In this document: positions 56,301 through 64,000 of the stretch, piece after piece | How the letters are laid out: every line of letters starts with the position of its first letter | Numbering within the stretch: position 1 is the stretch's first letter | Assembly: GCF_016742955.1 (NCBI RefSeq) | Contig: NZ_JABBYC010000004.1 | Location: 62,001-126,000, forward strand | Direction of reading: 5' to 3' | DNA length: 64,000 bases | Origin: Myceligenerans indicum | Lineage (GTDB): Bacteria > Actinomycetota > Actinomycetes > Actinomycetales > Cellulomonadaceae | Notes under the pieces: model-generated | Seen by the model: the letters and a program-made list of their open reading frames with translations, nothing else | The model's database searches: none | Told to the model about the DNA's origin: nothing | Program-made: the position numbers and the translations under genes

Positions 56301-57179
56301 GGTCGAGTGGTTGCACAGCACGTGGCCCTCGTCGACGATCCGGCGCAGGAGCTGGGCGCCGCCGTCGGCCTGGATGTTCTGTCCGATCACGCAGAACACG
56401 GCGTGCAGATGGTTCTCCGCGAGGAAGTCCAGCAGGGCGGGCGTGGTGCCGGGGTTCGGCCCGTCGTCGAACGTGAGGGCGGAGACGTCGCCGCTCCCGT
56501 CGGCGAGATACGCCGGGGTGGGGACGGGGTTGATCGCGCCGCCCGGCGCGGTGCCCGGATCCGGGCTGTTCTCGCTGGTCACGAGGATGTCGTCGACCAT
56601 GATGGTGTACGGCCCCTCCTGGTCGGTGGTGCCGAGGTAGGCCTGCAGGGCGCTCGGGTCGGCGTCGGCCGGAGCGGTGAACGAGCCGGTCACGGTGGTC
56701 CACTCGGACGTGATGGTGGTGTTGCCGATCCAGTCGTAGTCCGGCTTCATCACGAAGCGGACGCCGGTGGAGGCGGGCTGGGTCTCACCCGCGGCGGCGG
56801 GGGCGAGGCGGGCACGCATCGAGAAGTCGTACGTGGCGCCGGCCTCGAAGATGCCGGTGGGGGACTGGATGCCCTCGTAGTCGGCGGCGCGGGTGATGGA
56901 CAGGACGTTGTCGGCGGCGTCGTCCGGGTCGGGGACCACGTCCAGCGTGGCGCCTCCTGACGCGGTCCAGGCACCGGTGGTGCCGTCGGCGAAGTCGACC
57001 GCGGTGACGACGACGGGGTCGGCCGCTGCAGGTGCCGTCAGGGCGACGGTTGTCGCGACGGAGCCGGTCAGGGCCAGTGAGGCGGTCACGACGGCGGCGG
57101 TCGCGCGGCCGCCGGGGGGAGTGGGCGGACGGGCGTGTGTAAAACGATTTCTCGATGGGAAACGATTTCGATCAAACAT
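53340..57179 (-). CDS. Secreted multidomain xylanase: CBM-CE4-CBM-GH10-CBM9
   Basis: The 1279-residue exported enzyme has a signal peptide (1-53), a CBM4/9-type module (about 55-205), a CE4/NodB deacetylase (230-415), a second CBM4/9 module (425-575), a GH10 xylanase (590-925) and CBM9-like modules to the C-terminus. GH10 residues are intact: acid/base Glu731 in AWDVVNEVVSD and nucleophile Glu853 in AVTELDV. In CE4, TFDDGPNP (D238, D239), RAPNGSW and LAHDGGG are present, but the usual HxxxH metal motif reads HSTGY (H291, Y295). It would cleave and possibly deacetylate xylan. ATG at 57179 follows GGGAG. Operator-like boxes lie within its first codons. Confidence 0.94.
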   Translation of the reverse strand: MFDRNRFPSRNRFTHARPPTPPGGRATAAVVTASLALTGSVATTVALTAPAAADPVVVTAVDFADGTTGAWTASGGATLDVVPDPDDAADNVLSITRAADYEGIQSPTGIFEAGATYDFSMRARLAPAAAGETQPASTGVRFVMKPDYDWIGNTTITSEWTTVTGSFTAPADADPSALQAYLGTTDQEGPYTIMVDDILVTSENSPDPGTAPGGAINPVPTPAYLADGSGDVSALTFDDGPNPGTTPALLDFLAENHLHAVFCVIGQNIQADGGAQLLRRIVDEGHVLCNHSTGYADMGGWTSEQVRADMVDNLRIIREALGDPNQKVPFWRAPNGSWGVTSDVAVELGMQPLDVRNTIADWETQDEATLTDNLRAAMVPGQLVLAHDGGGDRSGTLAAVRTVVTERLADGWEFVFPQGTPPASGTVLTTDFEDGTLGGWGPRNGADGSGFTVAATDAQAHESVYSAGITNRENTGDGIGLDVTDTLRAGVTYEVSAWVRFADGATPGNVWLSLAHTSGGETSYDTVGQFDGMSSSAWRQVTASFTMPPADDALLYLETAYNGENLSDWYVDDIEISVPRPPVVEDLTPIRATTDFPVGVAIDSRETSSPASDLLTRHFGQITPENHMKPEAWYDDEGTFRRHPEATALMDFAAANDLRVYGHVLAWHSQTPDWFFQDDAGEPLTADAAGQAILRQRLHDHIFAIAQNLSDDYGLFGSDTNPLVAWDVVNEVVSDGGDHADGLRRSEWYRILGEDFIDLAFEYADEAFNETYAAPPSDTVAERPVTLFINDYNTEQSGKQDRYHALVERLLARGVPVDGVGHQFHVNLSMPVSALEGALDRFSDLPVTQAVTELDVTTGTPVTQANLIEQGYYYRDAFRAFRDRSDELFSVTVWGLTDGRSWRVDSGAPLVFDDAYQAKPAYTGVVDGDLPATLRAADVFAGDVPLDDAATASPEWRKLPLHTFAAAGGQAAFQLRWAPDHLTAYVSVDDPAADGGDALTLAMDDTTYAVGRDGTGDVPAVVSEREGGYDVVVHLPLDAAVEGATAGFDVRVTDGGEAAGAWNSPGALGTLTFVEELSFLEIPEVRNARKVPVIDGVADKAYRKATPVTTARRIDGETGAEATVRSVWSGSTLYVLAEVTDPVVDVSGSDPWIQDSVEIYVDAGNAKNGAYRADDTQIRISAENAVSFGTGDEADQAARVTSAVRQVEGGYVVEAAIDLLSYGGTGTFHGVDFQVNDAADGARTAIRNWADPTGAGYQSTAHWGVAQLVKKCGKAAKRR
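57142..57170. promoter_or_regulatory. Tandem LacI-type operator-like boxes
   Basis: AAACGATTTC occurs twice 18 bp apart (57142-57151, 57160-57169), the second in the near-palindrome GAAACGATTTC typical of LacI-family operators that control carbohydrate genes. Both lie in the signal-peptide codons of the xylanase gene, encoding the repeated RNRF. Confidence 0.45.
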
Positions 57180-57280
57180 CAGAGGCGCTCCCTTGCGCAG
57201 TCCGGGTGCTTTGGGCGTGATGGTAGCCACACCCCGGGAGCGAAGGCCAGCCGCAACCGGGCGATCGGCCTCGCCGCGCC

Positions 57281-57344
57281 CCACCCGGCGACCACGCCAC
57301 TCCGGGGCGCACCCATCATCCGGAATGGTGTGGTCGCCGGGTGG
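57281..57344 (-). terminator. 25-bp stem-loop after ABC exporter ATPase gene
   Basis: 57281-57305 pairs with 57320-57344 with one G-T wobble and one mismatch around a 14-nt loop. It separates the MacB-like exporter genes from the xylanase on the same strand. Confidence 0.7.
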
Positions 57345-57409
57345 CCCGCAGGAATGGCGTGGTCGCCGAGGATCGCGTGGTCGCTGTTCGGCGAGGAGTC
57401 GCGGGGGCC

Positions 57410-58087
57410 TCAGCTGCCGGTCAGTTCCTTGAGCCGGCCCTTCGCGATGCGAATGCGGCGCGGCGTCCGGGCCGCCACCGCCGAGTCGTGCGTGACCATG
57501 ACCAGCGTCAGGCCCTGTTCCTTCCACAGGCCTTCCAGCAGGTCGATGATCTCGTCCCGGGTCTCCTCGTCGAGGTTTCCCGTGGGCTCGTCGGCCAGCA
57601 GCACGGTCGGGTTCTTCACCAGCGCCCGCGCGATCGCGACCCGCTGCTGCTGCCCGCCCGACAGCTCGCCCGGCAGGTGGTCGGCCCGCTCGCCCAGCCC
57701 CACGGACTCCAGCGCCTCCAGGGCACGCCGCGCCCGGTCAGCCTTCGTCACACCCATGGGCACGAGCGCCGTCTCCACGTTCTCCTGCGCGGTCAGGGTG
57801 GGGATGAGGTTGAAGTTCTGGAACACGAAGCCCACGGTCTCCGCGCGGACCCGGGTGAGTCCGGCGTCGTTCATGGTGGCCAGGTCCTTCCCGTCCAGCA
57901 TGATGCTGCCCGACGTCGGCCGGTCCAGCCCGCCCAGCGCCTGGAGCAGCGTGGACTTCCCGCCTCCGGTCGGGCCCTGGACGGACAGCAGCTCGCCGTC
58001 CGCGATGCGCAGGGAGACGTCGCGCAGCGCGTGCACGGTCCGCTTGCCCTGGGTGTAGGTCTTGCTCACGTTCTCGATCTGGTACAT
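57410..58087 (-). CDS. MacB/LolD-type ABC transporter ATPase
   Basis: The 225-residue ATPase has VQGPTGGGKSTLLQALGG (Walker A), VFQNFNLIPTLTAQENVE (Q-loop, typical of MacB/LolD/FtsE), LSGGQQQRVAIARAL and LLADEPTGNLDEET. It begins 81 bp downstream of its FtsX-like permease gene and must form a complex with it. The substrate (drug, peptide or lipoprotein) cannot be told from sequence. Confidence 0.93.
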   Translation of the reverse strand: MYQIENVSKTYTQGKRTVHALRDVSLRIADGELLSVQGPTGGGKSTLLQALGGLDRPTSGSIMLDGKDLATMNDAGLTRVRAETVGFVFQNFNLIPTLTAQENVETALVPMGVTKADRARRALEALESVGLGERADHLPGELSGGQQQRVAIARALVKNPTVLLADEPTGNLDEETRDEIIDLLEGLWKEQGLTLVMVTHDSAVAARTPRRIRIAKGRLKELTGS

Positions 58088-58168
58088 GACATGCCTTCTC
58101 TCGGTGTACGACGACGGCGCGTGGAGCGGTGACGCGCGGTGTGCTCCACGCGGCGGCCGCCTGGTGGC

Positions 58169-59710
58169 TCAGGCGAGGGAGCGGAACGCCTCGGCGGGGC
58201 GCAGGCGAGCCGCGCGCTGCCCGCCGACGACGCCCGCGACGAGACCGCCCAGCACCGCCAGGCCCACCGCGGCGACGACGATCCACAGGGAGACCGGCGC
58301 GTGCAGCACGACGTCGGACACGGTCCCGGTCAGCCCGCCGCCACCGCCGCCGCCGAACCCGGCCGGGCCGCCTCCCGCAGCCTCACCCGCGGCGTCCTGC
58401 ATCGCCTGGCCCATCTGCGGCCCGCCGCCCCTGCCGCCGAACCCCCCGATCTGGGCCCCGGCGGACCCGCTCAGCGTGATGCCGGAGAGGTTCACCGCCA
58501 GGACGGCCAGCCCGCCCAGCGCCACGCCCGCGACGCCGCCGATCAGACCCTGGGCGACGGACTCGCCCGCGATCTGCCCCACCACGCGGCGCTGCGGCCA
58601 CCCGAGCGCCTTGAGCGTGCCGAGCTCGCGCGTGCGGCGGTTCACCCCGGAGACGGTGAACAGGATCGCCAGCCCGAAGGCCGCGAGCAGGACGATCACC
58701 GACAACCACCTGCCCAGCGTCGAGACCAGGGACGCCGCCGTGGACAGCGAGCCGGACACGCCCTCGGCGAGATCGGCCTGGGTGGAGACCGTCGCGTCCG
58801 GCAGTTGCGCACCGATCGCGGTGGAGACGGCCTCCACGTTCGACGACGAGTCGACCTGCACGTACAACGTCGTGACCTGGCCCTCCATGTCGGCGAGCGT
58901 CGCGGCCACGTCGATCGGGAGGTAGACGTTCGCCGCCGTCTCCACGCCCTCGCCGGTGGTCGACGCCACGGTGCCGATCACCTCGAGGTCGGTGCCGCCC
59001 ACGGTGATCGTGTCGCCCACCGCGATCTCCTCCTGCTCCGCGTAGACGGCGTCGAGCACGGCCACGTCCGCGCCGGTGTCGGACGCCTCGAAGGTCCGTC
59101 CGTCGGCCACCTCGGTGGTGGTGAGCGGCCCGACGGCGTCCGCGGCCGGGTTGATCCCGGTGATGGTCTGCTGGTCGATCTCGAAGGAGGACGGGCCGCC
59201 CTGACCGCGGCCTTGTCCGTCGCCGTCGCCGGCCTGGCCGGGAGCCGCGCCGGGCTCCCCGGCCTCGCTCAGCTGGTCGAAGTCGGGCATCTCACCCGAG
59301 AAGCTGGTGCTGGTCAGCTCCAGCGTGGCGGCCACGCCGGTCACGTCGTCGAGGCCGGCGACGGTGTCGAGTGCGCTCGCGTCGAACGCCGTCGTCCCGG
59401 GGCTCGTGCGCAGGCGCTCCTGCGCGATCTCCCGCGTGCCGTCGTCGGTCGCCTCCCCGTCCTCCGCGTCGAAGTCGAAGCGGCCCGGGCCGAACCCGCC
59501 ACCCTCACCGGGCTGGGCGTTCTGCGTCACGGTGATGTCGGTGCCGACGCCGTAGACCGACTCCAGGACGTCGGCCTGCGCGTCGCGAACGCCGGCGGAC
59601 ACGGACGAGACCACCATGACCAGTGCGATCGCAACGGCCAGCCCGATCGCGACCACGGCCGTCTGCTTGCGTCTGTTGCGCAGCTCCCTGCGCAAGTACG
59701 TGAGGAACAT
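58169..59710 (-). CDS. FtsX-like ABC transporter permease (MacB type)
   Basis: The 513-residue permease has an N-terminal helix after a basic leader (MFLTYLRRELRNRRKQTAVV), a long extracytoplasmic MacB-PCD-like domain (about 45-330) and three C-terminal helices with the FtsX signature NRRTRELGTLKALGWPQRRV. A Gly-rich loop (about 435-480, GGFGGRGGGPQM) lies between the last helices. ATG at 59710 is chosen because the family begins with this basic helix; frames further upstream run into the mazG promoter region. It is divergent from mazG with a 106-bp gap. Confidence 0.9.
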   Translation of the reverse strand: MFLTYLRRELRNRRKQTAVVAIGLAVAIALVMVVSSVSAGVRDAQADVLESVYGVGTDITVTQNAQPGEGGGFGPGRFDFDAEDGEATDDGTREIAQERLRTSPGTTAFDASALDTVAGLDDVTGVAATLELTSTSFSGEMPDFDQLSEAGEPGAAPGQAGDGDGQGRGQGGPSSFEIDQQTITGINPAADAVGPLTTTEVADGRTFEASDTGADVAVLDAVYAEQEEIAVGDTITVGGTDLEVIGTVASTTGEGVETAANVYLPIDVAATLADMEGQVTTLYVQVDSSSNVEAVSTAIGAQLPDATVSTQADLAEGVSGSLSTAASLVSTLGRWLSVIVLLAAFGLAILFTVSGVNRRTRELGTLKALGWPQRRVVGQIAGESVAQGLIGGVAGVALGGLAVLAVNLSGITLSGSAGAQIGGFGGRGGGPQMGQAMQDAAGEAAGGGPAGFGGGGGGGLTGTVSDVVLHAPVSLWIVVAAVGLAVLGGLVAGVVGGQRAARLRPAEAFRSLA

Positions 59711-59816
59711 GGCGCCGAGGCTCGCGCGAACCGCTGGGGCGGTCCTGGCGCGATGCTGTGGTGACGCTATGAGTCTGCCTGCCCGCGGACCCGGCGGGAC
59801 GTGGGAGCATCGGCGC

Positions 59817-62209
<2,393 letters not shown>

Positions 62210-62282
62210 CACCGGCACGCTTCCCCGGGCTTCCCTGACTCCCGGGCGGTTCGGCCTGGCCGGACGGTGCGTGGTCGGTCGT

Positions 62283-62362
62283 ACGGCGTGTGGTCGGTCG
62301 TTCGGCGTGTGGTCGGTCAAGTGATTGACCGACCACACGCCGAACGACCGACCACACGCCGT
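62283..62362. terminator. 38-bp perfect inverted repeat after eno
   Basis: 62283-62320 is the exact reverse complement of 62325-62362, with a 4-nt loop GTGA. Each arm itself contains two direct copies of GTGTGGTCGGTC, and a third partial copy lies just upstream (about 62264-62282). It can form an extreme hairpin in RNA or a cruciform in DNA. It probably terminates eno, but its size and internal repetition are far beyond other terminators here. Confidence 0.8.
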
Positions 62363-62443
62363 TTCCGGCAGGGGCGGCAAGCCGGTCGGGTCTTGTGAGC
62401 GGCGCGCCGTTCGAAATGTCGTGATCATCGACGCCACCGTCGG

Positions 62444-62449
62444 CACAAT
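62444..62449 (+). promoter_or_regulatory. Leaderless promoter -10 of ftsB-like gene
   Basis: CACAAT lies 6 nt before the GTG at 62456 with no ribosome binding site. Confidence 0.45.
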
Positions 62450-62455
62450 CAAGGC

Positions 62456-63436
62456 GTGTCCTCGTCTCGCCGCCCCATGTCGCCGTCCGCCTCCGAGCGG
62501 CGTCGTCAGAGCGGGCAGCCGCGGGCGTCCAGCGGGGAAGGGAAGCCCGCATCGGGGAAGTCGGCCGGCGGGAACGCGACCCCGGGGAAGTCTGCTCGCG
62601 GGAACGCGGCCGGCGGGAAGCCTGATGCCGGGAAATCGGCCGGTGCGAGCCAGGCCGGCGGGAAGCCCGCATCGGGGAAGTCGGCCGGTGCGAAGTCGGC
62701 CGGTGGGAGCTCGGGCGGCGTGACGTCGGGCGACACCGGTGCCGCGGGCGCCAAGGCCGCGCGTTCGACGACGTCCCGTCCCGCCTCCAGCGGTTCCAGG
62801 TCGGTCACGTCCAGGTCCGCGGCGGTTACCGGCTCCGGTGCGTCCGGGGCGATGCGACGGCCGTCGTCGGGCACTCCGAAGAGTGGTCAGCGGGGACCGG
62901 GGAACGCCAAGCGGCCGCCGCAGCCACGACCGCGGCAGGCGGCGGTCGGAACCGGAAAGGCGGCGGGGGGCGGCAAAGGCACCGAGGGCAGCAAGGTCCG
63001 GCCGTCCCGCTCGGAGCGGAAGAGGTCCTCGTACGGGTTCGCCGTACCGGAGGTGCTGACCGTCCGGGCGCTGGTGCTGTCGGTGGTCGTGCTGCTGGCC
63101 CTGGTGCTGCTGCTGCCGACGGTCCGCGCGGTGGTGGCGCAGCAGGCGCAGCTGTCGGACCTGCGGCTGGAGCTGTCCGAGCAGCAGGAGCAGAAGGCCG
63201 CCCTGGAGAACGAGCTGGGGCGCTGGGACGACCGGTCGTACGTCATCGAGCAGGCCAGGACCAGGCTGCGGTTCGTCATGCCCGGAGATACCCCGTGGCG
63301 AACGCTCGACAGCGACTCGGTGCAGAAGGAGGAGCCGGAGCCCGGTCCGGTCCAGACCCCGCGCGAGGACGCGGACGGCGACACTCCCTGGTTCGCGAAG
63401 CTGTGGGACTCGCTCCGCATCGCCGACTCGGAGTAG
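62456..63436 (+). CDS. ftsB: FtsB/DivIC-family divisome protein with repetitive N-terminus
   Basis: The C-terminal 130 residues are a septum-formation-initiator protein: membrane helix (about 203-225, VRALVLSVVVLLALVLLLP), coiled coil (QAQLSDLRLELSEQQEQKAA) and RWDDRSYVIEQARTRLRFVMPGDT, the pattern of FtsB/DivIC, which links FtsL and FtsQ in the divisome. The first 195 residues are cytoplasmic, basic and disordered, with repeated GKPASGKSAG-type units encoded by near-identical DNA repeats; one stretch of about 28 bp recurs 120 bp apart. The family is usually 100-200 residues, so this tail is unusually long. GTG at 62456 fits a leaderless -10. eno-ftsB-DUF501 is the conserved actinobacterial order. 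Confidence 0.9.
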   Translation: MSSSRRPMSPSASERRRQSGQPRASSGEGKPASGKSAGGNATPGKSARGNAAGGKPDAGKSAGASQAGGKPASGKSAGAKSAGGSSGGVTSGDTGAAGAKAARSTTSRPASSGSRSVTSRSAAVTGSGASGAMRRPSSGTPKSGQRGPGNAKRPPQPRPRQAAVGTGKAAGGGKGTEGSKVRPSRSERKRSSYGFAVPEVLTVRALVLSVVVLLALVLLLPTVRAVVAQQAQLSDLRLELSEQQEQKAALENELGRWDDRSYVIEQARTRLRFVMPGDTPWRTLDSDSVQKEEPEPGPVQTPREDADGDTPWFAKLWDSLRIADSE

Positions 63437-63559
63437 CCGCCTCGAGGCGTCATCGAGTGACCTGCGCACCCGATCCACGCCCGCGCCCGCGCCCGCGTCG
63501 GTGGCGTCGGTGTGTGACCCGCCACCCTGCCGATGCGGTGTGGCGCCGAAGGCCTGAGG

Positions 63560-63565
63560 GAGAAT
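63560..63565 (+). promoter_or_regulatory. Candidate -10 of DUF501 gene
   Basis: GAGAAT lies 6 nt before the GTG at 63572, consistent with a leaderless transcript. Confidence 0.35.
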
Positions 63566-63571
63566 GGGCGC

Positions 63572-64000
63572 GTGAGTGAACCAGCCGCCGTGAGCCCCGA
63601 GACCGTCGATCCGCAGGACCTCGCGGTGCTGCGGGAACAGCTCGGGCGGGTGCCACGCGGCGTCGTCGGGATCGCCGCGCGCTGCGTGTGCGGGCGCCCG
63701 CTGGTCGCGCGGACCGCGCCGCGTCTGCCGGACGGGGCGCCGTTCCCCACCACCTTCTACCTGTCGCACCCGGGAGCGGTCGCGGCGGCGTCGCGCCTCG
63801 AGGCGAACGGCGTCATGAAGGAGATGAATGCCCGGCTGGGTGAGGACGAGGAGCTGGCCGCCCGCTACCGCGCGGCGCACGAGCACTACATCGCCCGGCG
63901 TGAGGAGCTCGGCCACGTCGACGAGATCGACGGGATCTCCGCCGGTGGCATGCCCACGCGGGTGAAGTGCCTGCACGCGCTCATGGCGCACGCGCTCGCG
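63572..64000 (+). CDS. DUF501 protein, 3' end cut by window
   Basis: The frame is open from GTG at 63572 to the window end (143 codons). Features match DUF501: DLAVLREQLGRVPRGVVGIA, the cysteines in AARCVCGRPLVA, PFPTTFYLSHPGAVAAASRL, the helical EMNARLGEDEELAARYRAAH and the late GGMPTRVKCLHALMAHALA. The biochemical role of DUF501 is unknown. It usually lies between ftsB and a ppx/gppA-like phosphatase gene, which would be expected just outside the window. Confidence 0.9.
   Translation, partial: MSEPAAVSPETVDPQDLAVLREQLGRVPRGVVGIAARCVCGRPLVARTAPRLPDGAPFPTTFYLSHPGAVAAASRLEANGVMKEMNARLGEDEELAARYRAAHEHYIARREELGHVDEIDGISAGGMPTRVKCLHALMAHALA

Noticed and set aside
53148-56960. 1270-codon open frame on the plus strand, antisense to the xylanase
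   Set aside because: The composition is Val/Arg/Gly-rich shadow coding typical of high-GC antisense frames; the opposite strand encodes clear CBM, CE4 and GH10 domains.

Overview
The window is a very GC-rich actinobacterial chromosome segment. Gene order (metG-tatD-G5/DUF348 cell-wall hydrolases-ksgA-ispE; tRNA-Gln-glmU-prs; rplY-pth; mfd-mazG-eno-ftsB-DUF501), strong use of GTG starts, many -10 hexamers lying 6-8 nt before a start codon (leaderless transcripts), and the stock of plant- and chitin-polymer enzymes (GH20, CE7, a CE4-GH10-CBM9 xylanase) point to Micrococcales near Promicromonosporaceae or Cellulomonadaceae. That placement is inference from content; no 16S or other marker was compared.

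Layout. 1-5.7 kb: end of a putative cell-wall protein, a GH20 hexosaminidase, a nicotinamidase-type hydrolase and protein O-mannosyltransferase. 5.7-16 kb: housekeeping block rsmI, metG, tatD, two paralogous DUF348-G5-transglycosylase proteins, ksgA and ispE. 16-21 kb (minus strand): ABC-F, Lrp regulator, two small exported or membrane proteins and lysine 6-aminotransferase. 21-25.4 kb: a CE7 esterase followed by a CE7-like protein that has lost its catalytic residues, then a CynX-type MFS exporter facing a MarR regulator with a clear palindromic operator. 25.4-28.8 kb: four overlapping minus-strand genes (45-aa peptide, DUF1023-type hydrolase with an ESX-like N-terminus, lipoprotein, short ESX-like protein). 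28.9-35.3 kb: TetR, tRNA-Gln directly abutting glmU, prs, a GT2-GtrA mannosyltransferase, rplY and pth. 35.3-38.1 kb: secreted metallohydrolase and acyltransferase.

38.3-43.6 kb is the most unusual part. The last 305 bp of mfd occur twice (17 mismatches, no gaps, only two amino-acid changes), and the copies flank about 1.1 kb of lower-GC DNA carrying a 5'-truncated reading frame and a 284-codon gene I do not recognise. The outlying copy still sits beside a strong terminator, as if it were the displaced original mfd 3' end. I read this as a small cargo acquired by recombination in the mfd 3' end.

43.8-64 kb: hipBA toxin-antitoxin pair; a seven-gene operon (oppA-B-C-D-F, class I amidotransferase, beta-lactamase-fold hydrolase) joined by overlapping stops and starts; a 1279-residue xylanase with tandem operator-like boxes in its signal-peptide codons; a MacB-type ABC exporter; mazG; a 400-bp low-complexity gap; eno; a 38-bp perfect inverted repeat; ftsB with a long repetitive N-terminus; and the start of a DUF501 gene.

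Functional links that can be argued: the GT2 enzyme probably makes polyprenyl-phosphate-mannose for the O-mannosyltransferase; glmU, GH20 and the G5 hydrolases concern amino-sugar and peptidoglycan metabolism; the xylanase, CE7 esterase and peptide importer suit a biomass-degrading lifestyle.
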